Positions 25,479-34,287 of a DNA stretch of 64,000 bases are shown one piece after another. The translations under genes and the position numbers were made by a program. A model generated the notes under the pieces. The model saw only the letters and a list, made by a program, of their open reading frames with translations, ran no database searches and was not told the DNA's origin. Source of the DNA: JARIHD01 sp035758825 (GTDB lineage: Bacteria; Patescibacteriota; Saccharimonadia; Saccharimonadales; UBA4665); NCBI GenBank assembly GCA_035758825.1, contig DASTWA010000004.1:13225-77224 (forward strand). The letters run 5' to 3'. How positions within the stretch are numbered: the stretch's first letter is position 1; the number at the start of each line of letters is the position of its first letter.

Positions 25479-26234
25479 CTATTTTGACGTAGCTTCAAAG
25501 AGACCTATGTATGTGTCACCCCTATTTCGAAGGGATGCATATCGGAAGAGTATGTACCAGATATCGTGCATCCGTTTTGCTAGAAAACTCATCTTGTTTT
25601 GTGGAAGCTCCGTATAGCCCCGGGAGAACGACGCATTAGTTATGTTACGAACAATCGGTGAATAGAAGGGGAAGCCGGCGTAGAATGTTTTAACTGTGCG
25701 ATAGCCGTGGTCCTCCATGAATTTTTCTATTTGGCCACGCTTGTAGTTCCGATAGTGTCCGATATGCACTTCGTATGGCCTCATCCTACCAACCGGAACA
25801 GATATCATCATGTACTTGGTGTTGATATTGATCAGCTTTTTGGCCAGATCCTCCCAGTGCTCGATATGCTCAAGCACCTCGAAGGCGGTTATGAGATCGA
25901 CCTTTTTCTTGTGCTTAGCATTGGTGATGTCTTCGGTGGCAAATTTTAAATTCTCGATTTTGTAATGCTTTTTGGCGGCCTCGATAGCTGGTTCAGAAAA
26001 ATCATAACCGATCACTTCGGCGTGTTTAAAATGTGTTGCCAGCTGGGCGGTTTTGTTGCCTACGCCACAGCCTATATCTGCAACGCTTTTAATCTGATGG
26101 GCGGGTAATTCCTGCAGCATCTTACTGAGCAAATGAGCAAACCAACGACTTCCTGCGCTGTGCGAGAGGTAGTCGATCATATTTTCGTTCCAGAAATGAC
26201 CGAAGAACTCCTCGTTGGTTTTTTTGCTACTCAT
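25479..26234 (-). CDS. Class I SAM-dependent methyltransferase
   Basis: A 251-residue methyltransferase. The start at 26234 is chosen because GGGAGGG lies just upstream; a longer reading lacks a site. Motif I is VADIGCGVGNKTAQL, the acidic strand VIGYDFSEPAI, and motif IV DLITAFEVLEHIEHW. The C-terminal half adds YEVHIGHYRNYKRGQIEKFM, common in methyltransferases of O-antigen loci. It follows the WbuB-like glycosyltransferase gene by 16 bases and is likely co-transcribed. Probable substrate: a sugar of the surface glycan. Confidence 0.88.
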   Translation of the reverse strand: MSSKKTNEEFFGHFWNENMIDYLSHSAGSRWFAHLLSKMLQELPAHQIKSVADIGCGVGNKTAQLATHFKHAEVIGYDFSEPAIEAAKKHYKIENLKFATEDITNAKHKKKVDLITAFEVLEHIEHWEDLAKKLININTKYMMISVPVGRMRPYEVHIGHYRNYKRGQIEKFMEDHGYRTVKTFYAGFPFYSPIVRNITNASFSRGYTELPQNKMSFLAKRMHDIWYILFRYASLRNRGDTYIGLFEATSK

Positions 26235-26250
26235 ATACCCTCCCTTTAAT

Positions 26251-27513
26251 TTAGTACTCTGTGTCCGCGATCCGATTATCCTTAAAGACAAATTCCTCTA
26301 ATCGTGTCAGATTTGGCTCACGTTCGAAATGCTTGAAGTAATAGTCCCGACCATTCTTGCCCAACTTATCCCTCTTGGATTTCTCCATGTCGTGGAGCTT
26401 AATAAGTGCGCCAGCAAGGCCCTCGATGTCGCCGGAGTCAACACAGATGCCACACCTGCTCAGTTCGTTTACGAGCTTTTTACCCTCTCCGTCCATAGAA
26501 GCGACAATAGGTTTTCCTGAAGGCATGTATGAATATACCTTTGCAGGGATGCCGTATTCAAAGAGTGGGCTCTTTGATAGCGCCACTAACATAACGTTTG
26601 CAATTGATTGGTACTTAGGAACTTCCTCGACTGGTTTGAAGCCTTCGAAGACAAATTGGTCGTCAATTCTAAGCTTCTTGACCTCCTTGATAAGCCAATC
26701 CTTGGACATCCCTTCGCCGATAATGATGTATCGTATGTTCTTGTACCCTTTGTCCTTGACTATTTTTGCCGCCTTAGTTACAACATCGAAACATTGCGCT
26801 GGGTTAATGTTCCCGGCAAAGACGACGTTAAATGTTTTGCCGAAGCGTTTGTTAAGGCTTTTATCTTCGATTACTTGTTCGTAAATTTTTTCAGGAGCCT
26901 GCGCGATGTACAGGGTTTTTTCTTCTGGAATGCCAACATCCGAGATGAAGCGTTCCTGCATACCCTTGAAAACGCCCATTACACCATCCCCTCGCCGGTA
27001 ATGCCAGTAAGACATCCTGGTGATTAATGATCTTAGTGTTGGGTTCTGTATGTTTATCATCGAGAATAGGCTGTGGGGCCAGAAGTCGCAGACGTAAAAG
27101 TAGAGTGGGATGCGTTTGATCTTTGCTATCAGAATTGCGGGCAGAGACATAAAGACGGGCGACAACTGGTAGGCCATTACACGGTCATACTTCCTAAAAA
27201 TAAAGAAGGGGACATAGAATAACGCAAAGAAGGCGAATGAAACGTAGTTAAGCGAAATCCTTACATTCGTATTGCTCCCACGAGGGATCTCGGGAACGCG
27301 GTAAATAGTAACTCCTTTACGAACCTCTCTCTTGTTTTTAAAGAAGCCATAACCGGTGAAGAATTTTCCTGACGGGTAGTTGGGCGTACCACAAAGAACG
27401 TCGACCTTGTAGCCCCGCTCCACAAGCCCTTCCGCAATGTCAGTGATACGGAATGTCTCGGGCCAGTAGTGTTGGCCAACGATAAGAAGTCGTTTGGTTT
27501 TTTTATCGCTCAT
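26251..27513 (-). CDS. wbuB: WbuB-like glycosyltransferase family 4
   Basis: A 420-residue GT-B enzyme from ATG 27513, which overlaps the end of the reductase gene by 11 bases. It opens RLLIVGQHYWPETFRITDIAE, then VDVLCGTPNYPSG, the hallmark of WbuB-type L-FucNAc/L-QuiNAc transferases. The C-terminal part has FEYGIPAKVYSYMPSGKPIVA in place of the usual E-x7-E. The gene order dehydratase-reductase-WbuB matches loci that make and transfer 2-acetamido-2,6-dideoxy-L-hexoses. Confidence 0.87.
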   Translation of the reverse strand: MSDKKTKRLLIVGQHYWPETFRITDIAEGLVERGYKVDVLCGTPNYPSGKFFTGYGFFKNKREVRKGVTIYRVPEIPRGSNTNVRISLNYVSFAFFALFYVPFFIFRKYDRVMAYQLSPVFMSLPAILIAKIKRIPLYFYVCDFWPHSLFSMINIQNPTLRSLITRMSYWHYRRGDGVMGVFKGMQERFISDVGIPEEKTLYIAQAPEKIYEQVIEDKSLNKRFGKTFNVVFAGNINPAQCFDVVTKAAKIVKDKGYKNIRYIIIGEGMSKDWLIKEVKKLRIDDQFVFEGFKPVEEVPKYQSIANVMLVALSKSPLFEYGIPAKVYSYMPSGKPIVASMDGEGKKLVNELSRCGICVDSGDIEGLAGALIKLHDMEKSKRDKLGKNGRDYYFKHFEREPNLTRLEEFVFKDNRIADTEY

Positions 27514-28357
27514 AGTGTTTATAAAGGACTGGATGTGCTCCAATCCAATCTCGCATATCCTTTAACATTTCTGGGTACTCTTTAACAGTGAAGTCAAAGT
27601 CTGCCCTGGTATTAAGCAGCGTCTTGTCATGGCTTACGCCTTCGATTGGTTCCAGTGAGATGTCATCTCGGTCGAAAGCTTCCTTAATTATATTAAGCAA
27701 CTCAAACTTAGTAACGCTCTTTTGTGAAACGAGATGGTAGAGGCCGGTGAGATTCTGCTCGATCGCGGCGTTGATGCCTCGAGCCAGCTCGATGGTAGTG
27801 ATACCATTCCAAACTGATCCAGTGAAGCCTTTAACTGCACCTGTTTGTTTGTAAAACCAGTTGAATAATCCTTCACCGTCTTCTGCCAAGTCAGGGCCAA
27901 TGATAGACATCCGGAAGGTTAAGTCCTTGCCATTTATTACCTCACCAAGTGCCTTGCTGCGGTCGTAGAAGGTGTCGCCGTCCCTGAAGCTATCTTCCTT
28001 GTAAGGGGCACTCTTTCCAGAGAATACGCAGTCTGTGCTTAGGTGTATCAGTCGTGTGTTTGTGGCGGAGAGCCTTTGCTCCAAGTAATGAGGCAGGTAG
28101 CCGTTAAGGTACGACGCAAGGTCTTTGCGCTTTTCGCTGAGACCAACCAGAATACCTACAGCGTTTATGACGATATCGAATTGTTTGCCTTCAAAAAATG
28201 CATCTACAAGTTGTCGTTCGGTAAGATCGAGTAAAATAGTGGCTTCGTTCAGTTTTTTACTTGCACTGAGTGTAGTGACTTCGTGCCCTTGTTCAGATAA
28301 ATGTGTTGCTATGACGTGGCCGGCCATGCCGCCCGCTCCAAGAACCAGAATTCTCAC
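27503..28357 (-). CDS. RmlD-like nucleotide-sugar reductase
   Basis: A 284-residue extended SDR enzyme of the RmlD type. The nucleotide-binding loop is RILVLGAGGMAGHVI. The catalytic region reads HLSTDCVFSG followed by YDRSKALGE (Y-x3-K). It overlaps the dehydratase gene by four bases. The product of an FnlA-type enzyme is a 4-keto sugar, which WbvR/RmlD-like reductases reduce. There is no C-terminal cupin domain, so it is not CapF. The sugar made is inferred as UDP-L-RhaNAc or a relative. Confidence 0.83.
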   Translation of the reverse strand: MRILVLGAGGMAGHVIATHLSEQGHEVTTLSASKKLNEATILLDLTERQLVDAFFEGKQFDIVINAVGILVGLSEKRKDLASYLNGYLPHYLEQRLSATNTRLIHLSTDCVFSGKSAPYKEDSFRDGDTFYDRSKALGEVINGKDLTFRMSIIGPDLAEDGEGLFNWFYKQTGAVKGFTGSVWNGITTIELARGINAAIEQNLTGLYHLVSQKSVTKFELLNIIKEAFDRDDISLEPIEGVSHDKTLLNTRADFDFTVKEYPEMLKDMRDWIGAHPVLYKHYER

Positions 28358-29379
28358 AACTGGACGCCTTCCTTACCTTTTAGTTCATCTTTGATATAGG
28401 CAACTGTCTTGAGTTTGTTTATAGTCCCTTCAACATCGAGACGTGCCGTATTAAAGGATGTATATTCGCCCATCTTTGAGAGTTTTTTGCTCCCACCCTG
28501 ATATTTATCGTAGTTAAGGTCGCGAGTGTCAGCAGGGACACGGAAGAAGTCGCCCATATCAATAGCTTTTGACATTTCTTCACGAGTTAAAAGGGTTTCG
28601 TGGGCCTTTTCGCCGTGACGAGTGCCAATGACTTTGATCTCACTCTCGGACTTGAACATCTGTTTCAACGCCTCGGCCAAAACGCCAACGGTCGAGGCAG
28701 GTGCCTTCTGCACAAACAAGTCTCCCTGACTAGCGTGTTTGAAAGCAAACAACACCAAGTCAACCGCCTCGTCGAGATTCATGAGAAAGCGGGTCATATC
28801 GGGATCGGTTATGGTGATTGGTTGACCCGCCTTCATCTGACTAACGAAAAGTGGAATAACTGATCCGCGAGAAGCCATCACGTTTCCATAACGGGTTACA
28901 CAGATAGTGGTCTTAGCGGGGTCGATGTTGCGAGATTTAGCAACAGCTACCTTCTCCATCATTGCTTTAGAAGTACCCATGGCGTTAATAGGATAGGCCG
29001 CTTTGTCTGTCGAAAGGCAGATGACCTTTTTAACGCCAGCATCGACGGCTGCCGTGATGACATTGTCAGTACCTAGTACGTTAGTGCGTACTGCTTCCAT
29101 GGGGAAGAATTCGCATGAGGGGACTTGTTTAAGGGCTGCCGCATGGAAAATGTAGTCGACGCCCTTTACTGCATCGCGAATGCTTTCTAAGTTGCGAACG
29201 TCCCCAAGATAAAACTTTAGTTTATCGCTTTTTAGGGCATGGCGCATATCGTCTTGTTTCTTTTCGTCACGCGAAAAAACGCGAATTTCTTCGATGTCAC
29301 TATCGAGAAAACGCTTTAGAACGGTATTGCCAAACGAACCTGTTCCACCCGTAATTAGCAATGTCTTGCCTTTGAACAT
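28354..29379 (-). CDS. fnlA: UDP-GlcNAc 4,6-dehydratase/5-epimerase (FnlA/CapE/WbjB type)
   Basis: A 341-residue SDR enzyme; ATG 29379 has GAGGGG upstream. Motifs: TGGTGSFG at 9-16 for NAD(P) binding, DAVKGVDYIFHAAALKQVP, and NAMGTSKAMMEK, in which Met replaces the usual Tyr as in inverting 4,6-dehydratases. The C-terminal SFNTARLDVEG matches the FnlA/CapE/WbjB ending rather than FlaA1/PseB. It converts UDP-GlcNAc to a 4-keto-6-deoxy sugar, the first step to L-FucNAc or L-QuiNAc. It heads a minus-strand operon of about five genes. Confidence 0.88.
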   Translation of the reverse strand: MFKGKTLLITGGTGSFGNTVLKRFLDSDIEEIRVFSRDEKKQDDMRHALKSDKLKFYLGDVRNLESIRDAVKGVDYIFHAAALKQVPSCEFFPMEAVRTNVLGTDNVITAAVDAGVKKVICLSTDKAAYPINAMGTSKAMMEKVAVAKSRNIDPAKTTICVTRYGNVMASRGSVIPLFVSQMKAGQPITITDPDMTRFLMNLDEAVDLVLFAFKHASQGDLFVQKAPASTVGVLAEALKQMFKSESEIKVIGTRHGEKAHETLLTREEMSKAIDMGDFFRVPADTRDLNYDKYQGGSKKLSKMGEYTSFNTARLDVEGTINKLKTVAYIKDELKGKEGVQL

Positions 29380-29481
29380 GCAAATCCCCTCAGTTTTTAT
29401 ACTCATTACTAGATTATCAGATTTATCTCACTGAAGCCATGTACCAGGTGGTTTGTACAACATCCCCAAAGTGTGAAAGTA

Positions 29482-29510
29482 TTGTAATTTTAACTCAAAT
29501 AGTTTATAAT
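29482..29510 (+). promoter_or_regulatory. Promoter of the 29541 gene
   Basis: TTGTAA (29482-29487), 17-base spacer, TATAAT (29505-29510). Unlike most promoters here, it is followed by a 30-base leader with TAGGAG before the ATG. Confidence 0.65.
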
Positions 29511-29540
29511 AGGCTAAAATTATAGATAGGAGCAGTTGGG

Positions 29541-30203
29541 ATGTCAGAACGAATGGTTGAGCGAGTGGTAGACCCAGTTCACGCCGCAAAACTTGGCGCC
29601 ATGTCAATGATACTTATGGGCATACCTCAGAGCGAGCAAAGGGTTGACGCCGTCGCTGTTTTTCCAGGGCTCGGTGAAACTTGGCGCGTCGAGCAGGCCG
29701 TCCGGTCGTGGGAAGACAAGGCGCCTAACGCCCGCCACTTATTAGTTGCCGGCACCAATCCTGGTGAGCGGACATACCGTCGACTTGACGTACCTGGCCT
29801 CCAGTTGCCACCATTCAATTTGCGCCGGACAGAAGGAGTTCTTACCCAGGTTGAGGCGGATAATACTCCACACCAGGCTGAATGGCTGGCCGATCAAGTC
29901 GAAGAGGGTGATATCGCCAGTTTCAGCCTCCATGTCTCCCCCTACCACATGCTGCGTGCCTACTGTACGACACTAAAGACATTCGAGAAGCGTGGCTTAG
30001 ATCGTGTGGCAATCATCCCTCGCCCAGTTAATGTTGCGCCTGGAACGGTAATCCCAGAAACGGGCGAAGACGCTGTCTCTATGTATAATGGCGAAGCGAG
30101 GCGAATCGAGCTCTATCAGGCAAAGGGTGATGTGGCTACCTTGGATGAGCTTCAGGCTCACGTAGATTGGATGTGGCAACAGCCCGTTCTGGCTGACGCC
30201 TAA
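29541..30203 (+). CDS. YdcF-like (DUF218) domain protein, tentative
   Basis: A 220-residue soluble protein. The strand VDAVAVFPGLGETWRVEQAVRSW, then ARHLLVAGTNPGERT, then NTPHQAEWLADQVEEGDIASFSLHVSPYHMLRA follows the order of YdcF/DUF218 proteins: a Rossmann-like strand, an SG-E loop, and an asparagine-Thr segment before a strand ending in a Tyr/His pair. The match is structural guesswork. It has its own promoter and TAGGAG site and lies between the dehydratase and the GT2 gene, reading against both. Confidence 0.55.
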   Translation: MSERMVERVVDPVHAAKLGAMSMILMGIPQSEQRVDAVAVFPGLGETWRVEQAVRSWEDKAPNARHLLVAGTNPGERTYRRLDVPGLQLPPFNLRRTEGVLTQVEADNTPHQAEWLADQVEEGDIASFSLHVSPYHMLRAYCTTLKTFEKRGLDRVAIIPRPVNVAPGTVIPETGEDAVSMYNGEARRIELYQAKGDVATLDELQAHVDWMWQQPVLADA

Positions 30204-30583
30204 CGTTTTTTGCTGGCGTTGAAGTTTGATTCATCTTTTGAAAGACGAATCGAGAGTTCTTGATGCAGATCCTGGACTCTTCGTTCGAGTATCTCTACCT
30301 TTGCACGCGTTCGGATCGCAATTGAGAAGACGGCGACAATGCCGGTAATCTGTATGACATCGAACAGGCTTAAAGGTTCTGTGTCGGTGAGCTTATTAGA
30401 GAATAGGAACTGGTATATAGGCTGAGCGGCAGCGAGCCCCGTAAACACAAGAGACCAGAACAGTAACTGGAGGATAAGCCGTCGCTTGGAGATCCGTGAT
30501 AGCTTGAAATTAACAACGGAGTTGAGCATCCCCGCCAGAATGAATGGCCCATTCAACAAGAGTAATATTAAATACCTACTCAC
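30200..30583 (-). CDS. DUF2304-like membrane protein
   Basis: About 127 residues from GTG 30583 (TTG at 30586 is also possible), with three hydrophobic segments and a C-terminal coiled coil (KVEILERRVQDLHQELSIRL). It overlaps the end of the GT2 gene. Small DUF2304 proteins with this topology commonly sit next to dolichol-phosphate-mannose-synthase-like GT2 genes and may help flip or present the lipid-linked sugar. Confidence 0.72.
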   Translation of the reverse strand: MSRYLILLLLNGPFILAGMLNSVVNFKLSRISKRRLILQLLFWSLVFTGLAAAQPIYQFLFSNKLTDTEPLSLFDVIQITGIVAVFSIAIRTRAKVEILERRVQDLHQELSIRLSKDESNFNASKKR

Positions 30584-31286
30584 CAATTATCTCCATGATT
30601 CGTCGCCTTAACAGGGACTTAATGATATTGAAGGCGTTCCAGTTGTTTTGTCCCTTGGACTTAGAGTAGTCGGTGTAAATGGCTTCAATTGGATATTCAT
30701 CGATGCGGAGGCCTTGTTGCTTGGCGCGCCATAACATTTCAGAGCAGAATTCGTAACCATTAGTCTTCCATTTGAGGTCACGCAGGGCCTTACTTGAGAA
30801 TACGCGCAAACCTGACTGGGAGTCGGTGCTGCTAACACCAAATAGAACATACGTTATGAAGCTGAGGCCGCGATTGCCCAGTATTTTGACTTTGGACATG
30901 CCTTCGCTATTAATGAGCCGACTTCCTATTAGCAAGTCGACATTCCCATTGAGCATGATTTGGACGCCATTGAGCAGGTCTTTGGGGCTATGCTGTCCGT
31001 CGGCGTCAATTGTTGCAGCGGCGTCAAAGTTATGACGGTCAGCATAGCTTAGACCTGTAGCCGTTGCTCCACCACTGCCGCTATTAAGGATGTGCCTGAT
31101 CACGGTGGCTCCTTTTTTTGCGGCTACGTCAGCTGTGGTGTCTGCGGAACCATCATCAACGACCACTATCTCATAGCTGAAAGGCTGCTTGGCTAATAGT
31201 TTGTCGACGCCCTCAATGACGCCTCCAATAGCCTTGGACTCATTGTAGGCAGGTATGACGATTGCTACCCTCTTTTTCACACTCAT
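30576..31286 (-). CDS. Polyprenyl-phosphate glycosyltransferase, GT2 (DPM1-like)
   Basis: A 236-residue GT2 enzyme. VAIVIPAYNESKAIGGVIEG, then YEIVVVDDGSADTT, then AAATIDADGQHSPKDL provide the nucleotide-binding and DXD metal site. QSGLRVFSSKAL and YEFCSEMLWRAKQQG follow, as in dolichyl-phosphate mannosyltransferases. It transfers a sugar from a nucleotide to a polyprenyl phosphate at the cytoplasmic face. TATACT (reverse of 31294-31299) lies seven bases before the ATG, which supports this start over a longer frame. Confidence 0.9.
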   Translation of the reverse strand: MSVKKRVAIVIPAYNESKAIGGVIEGVDKLLAKQPFSYEIVVVDDGSADTTADVAAKKGATVIRHILNSGSGGATATGLSYADRHNFDAAATIDADGQHSPKDLLNGVQIMLNGNVDLLIGSRLINSEGMSKVKILGNRGLSFITYVLFGVSSTDSQSGLRVFSSKALRDLKWKTNGYEFCSEMLWRAKQQGLRIDEYPIEAIYTDYSKSKGQNNWNAFNIIKSLLRRRIMEIIGE

Positions 31287-31448
31287 CACAGTTAGTATAG
31301 CAGATGTCAACGTAGCTTGAGATACACCCCAGATAAAAACACATGGTAAACTCCACACTATGCCCCAACTTGCGCGTTTTGTTATGATGTGGGGGTATTA
31401 GCTCGCCAGGGCTAGTTATATATCAGATACCGAAAAAGAGGGAATAGT

Positions 31449-32537
31449 ATGAAAATTATTGTCACAGCCGGTGGCCAAGGCACAAAACTCTGGCCTTACT
31501 CGCGAGAGGATAAACCGAAGCAGTTCCAGCCGGTTGTAGGAGATAAATCTCTCTACACAGAAACTATCGAAACACTACTTAAGAAGTTTGCACCCGAAGA
31601 TATTTTTATCTCCACCAAGCGCAAATTTATCAAATATATCTCTGAGCAATCACCACAGATTCCGCTCAAGAACTACATCATCGAACCAGACGTAGCCAAG
31701 GACCGAGGCCCAGGCGAAGGTCTGGCATTTTTAAAGCTGAGCGTCTATTACCCGGATGAGCCATTCTTTGTGGTGCAGGCAGACTGCGTACGCAAGCCGG
31801 AAGAGGCCTTCCTGCAGATGATCGAAGAGGCTGGCAAGATTGTCGAACGCGACAAGAAGTACATTACCGGCGGCCTTAAGGCTACCGAGCCAAACATGGG
31901 CGTGGACTACTTGCAGCTCGGCGAAAAGGTTGCCGGATCAAAGCAGGAAATGTATGAGGTCCAAGACTTTTTGGGCCGTAAGTCCAGCTACCGCGAAACC
32001 AAGGAGCTGATCGAGAATTTCCACATCGTTACCCACTGCAACCATTCCTGCTGGTACCCGGGGTTGATGCTCGAAGCCTACAAGCAGTACCGACCTGATT
32101 GGTACGAAGCCCTCATGAGGATGAAGGATGCGCTTGACCAGCCCGGTGAGGATGCCGCCATCGAGGAAATTTACGAGACTATGGAAAAGGGTGCGACAGA
32201 AGAAGTAACCAAGCACCTAATGAAGAACGGCGACGCCCGCATCATCCTTCTGCCCTTCAAGTGGACCGATATCGGTACCTGGGGTTCGGTCTACGAGTTC
32301 TTCGTGGACGGTGATGACACCGGCAACTACAAGGATGGCCACGTCGTGGCTGTCGACACCACCGGGTCTTTGGTAAAGGCCAGCAACGACAAGAAGTTGG
32401 TCGCCATAGCCGGCCTAGAAGACGTCGTGGTTATTGATACCGATGACGTACTGCTCGTGATTGCCAAGGATAAGATTGAAAAGATTAAAGACATCCAAAC
32501 TGCCCTCAAAGATGATGGTGACAAGGAGTACCTATAA
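31449..32537 (+). CDS. manC: Mannose-1-phosphate guanylyltransferase
   Basis: A 362-residue nucleotidyltransferase. The signature is TAGGQGTKLWPYSR at 6-19 with KPKQF at 24-28, close to the GGxGTRLWPLSR / PKQF pair of GMP enzymes. FFVVQADCV gives the metal site and PFKWTDIGTWGS the W-x-DxGT(W) motif. It makes GDP-mannose from Man-1-P and GTP. The isomerase domain of bifunctional ManC is absent. It is followed two bases later by a phosphomannomutase, giving a complete route from Man-6-P. GAGGGA is the ribosome-binding site. Confidence 0.9.
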   Translation: MKIIVTAGGQGTKLWPYSREDKPKQFQPVVGDKSLYTETIETLLKKFAPEDIFISTKRKFIKYISEQSPQIPLKNYIIEPDVAKDRGPGEGLAFLKLSVYYPDEPFFVVQADCVRKPEEAFLQMIEEAGKIVERDKKYITGGLKATEPNMGVDYLQLGEKVAGSKQEMYEVQDFLGRKSSYRETKELIENFHIVTHCNHSCWYPGLMLEAYKQYRPDWYEALMRMKDALDQPGEDAAIEEIYETMEKGATEEVTKHLMKNGDARIILLPFKWTDIGTWGSVYEFFVDGDDTGNYKDGHVVAVDTTGSLVKASNDKKLVAIAGLEDVVVIDTDDVLLVIAKDKIEKIKDIQTALKDDGDKEYL

Positions 32538-32539
32538 AT

Positions 32540-33319
32540 ATGAAACGGAAAGTTATTGCATTTGACCTTGACGGGACATTAGCGCCAAGTAAATCACCAT
32601 TGCCCGACCGAATGGGTGAGGTTTTGGACCGGTTGCTTGATGACTACCATGTCTGTGTCATCTCCGGGGGTAAATTTGGGCAGTTTGAGAAGCAGCTTTT
32701 GAATGGCCTCCAGGCTGACCCAACCCGGCTCGAGCGTCTGCACCTTATGCCTACCTGTGGCACGCGTTACCTGCGCTACGACACAGCCAAAAAAGAGTGG
32801 GAAACGGTATATGCCGAGGACTTTACTGACGCCGAGAAGAAAAAGATCATCGAAAGCCTAAAGAAGGGCGTCGAAGAGCTTGGCTACGTCGAAAAAGAAG
32901 TCTACGGCGAAACTATCGAAGACCGTGGTAGCCAGATTACTTGGTCGGCACTTGGCCAGGACATTGTTGACCACCTCGGCAGTGTAGAAGGTGTTAAGCG
33001 TAAAGAAGCATGGGACCCCGATAACGCCAAGAAGAACAAACTGCGTGGCCTTGTAGCCGAAATGATCCCTGAGTTCGAAGTCCGTGTCGGTGGTATAACA
33101 TCGGTAGATATTACAAAGCCAGGTATCGACAAGGCTTACGGCATGCGTAAACTCATGGATATGCTCGAGATTGGCAAGGACGAAATACTCTTTGTCGGCG
33201 ACCGCATTCAGCCCGGCGGCAATGACTACCCTGTTAAGGTTTTTGGCATTGATACGCTTGAAATCAGCAAATGGGAAGAGACAGCCCTGGCTGTGGAAGC
33301 CATAATCCTGGTATCATAG
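32540..33319 (+). CDS. Phosphomannomutase, HAD-IIB type
   Basis: A 259-residue HAD enzyme. Motif I is AFDLDGTLAPSK (nucleophile D9, acid D11), motif II VISGGKFGQFEKQL, and the C-terminal VDITKPGIDKAYGMRKL with ILFVGDRIQPGGNDYPV (motif IV acids). This is the eukaryote-like PMM fold rather than the usual bacterial alpha-phosphohexomutase. It interconverts Man-6-P and Man-1-P and is coupled to the GDP-mannose gene upstream. AAGGAG precedes the ATG. Confidence 0.87.
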   Translation: MKRKVIAFDLDGTLAPSKSPLPDRMGEVLDRLLDDYHVCVISGGKFGQFEKQLLNGLQADPTRLERLHLMPTCGTRYLRYDTAKKEWETVYAEDFTDAEKKKIIESLKKGVEELGYVEKEVYGETIEDRGSQITWSALGQDIVDHLGSVEGVKRKEAWDPDNAKKNKLRGLVAEMIPEFEVRVGGITSVDITKPGIDKAYGMRKLMDMLEIGKDEILFVGDRIQPGGNDYPVKVFGIDTLEISKWEETALAVEAIILVS

Positions 33320-33321
33320 CC

Positions 33322-34287
33322 ATGAAAATACTCGTTACTGGGGGTGCCGGATATATTGGCAGCGTTATGTGCACTCGTCTTCTGGAGGAGGGGCACGAGG
33401 TTGTCGTTCTTGATGACATCAGCCAGGGGCATGAGTCGTCTATCCCCGACGGGGTGTCCAGATTTATTCACGCGGATATCCGAGACATTGCAAAAGTGCT
33501 GAAACCTGAAGATAACATCGAGGCGGTCATTCATTTGGCCGCTTTTATTGCTGCCGGTGAATCTATGGCTAAGCCCGAATTGTATTGGCAGAACAATACC
33601 GTAGGCACCCTCACTATGTTAGATGGCTTGCGCACTCTCGGAATTCGAAAGCTTGTCTTTGCGTCATCGGCTGCGGTTTATGGCAACCCCGTGTCGACGC
33701 CTATCGAAGAAGACGCCCCTAAAAATCCTACCAATACGTATGGCATGACAAAACTCGCTATGGATATGGCGATTACGAGTGAGTGTGTGGCTCACGGTAT
33801 GGCAGCTACAAGCCTTCGTTTTTTCAACGTGGCAGGTGCTTATAGGGGAAAGGGTGAGCTGCACCCTGTCGAGACGCATATTATTCCGATTGCGCTTCAG
33901 GTGGCAAAAGGAGAGCGCGCCATATTTTCTATCTTTGGTGATGATTATCCGACCAAGGACGGTACATGTGTACGGGATTATATCCATGTTGTCGATCTGG
34001 CGAATGCTGCCATTCTGGCGTTAGAGAAGCTCACTGCGGGCAAGCATGCGATATATAACCTGGGCAATGGTGATGGCTTTTCGAATCGTGAGGTTATCGC
34101 CGCTGTCGAAAAAGTGACAGGTAAAGAGATGCCAACGGAAGTTAGCCCAAGGCGTGAGGGCGACCCCGCTGTCTTAATTGCCTCGAGCCAAAAAGCCCAC
34201 AAAGAATTGGGCTGGACCCCATCAAAGCCAGCGCTCGACGAAATGGTTGCGGACGCGTGGGAATTTATAAACCAAAAGACGGCATAG
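33322..34287 (+). CDS. galE: UDP-glucose 4-epimerase
   Basis: A 321-residue extended SDR epimerase from ATG 33322. NAD loop TGGAGYIGS at 6-14, catalytic FASSAAVYG and TYGMTKLAMD (Y-x3-K), then FFNVAGAY and CVRDYIHVVDLA as in GalE. It supplies UDP-Gal or UDP-GalNAc for glycan synthesis. It follows the phosphomannomutase by two bases and its stop abuts the stop of the convergent glmS. Confidence 0.93.
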   Translation: MKILVTGGAGYIGSVMCTRLLEEGHEVVVLDDISQGHESSIPDGVSRFIHADIRDIAKVLKPEDNIEAVIHLAAFIAAGESMAKPELYWQNNTVGTLTMLDGLRTLGIRKLVFASSAAVYGNPVSTPIEEDAPKNPTNTYGMTKLAMDMAITSECVAHGMAATSLRFFNVAGAYRGKGELHPVETHIIPIALQVAKGERAIFSIFGDDYPTKDGTCVRDYIHVVDLANAAILALEKLTAGKHAIYNLGNGDGFSNREVIAAVEKVTGKEMPTEVSPRREGDPAVLIASSQKAHKELGWTPSKPALDEMVADAWEFINQKTA

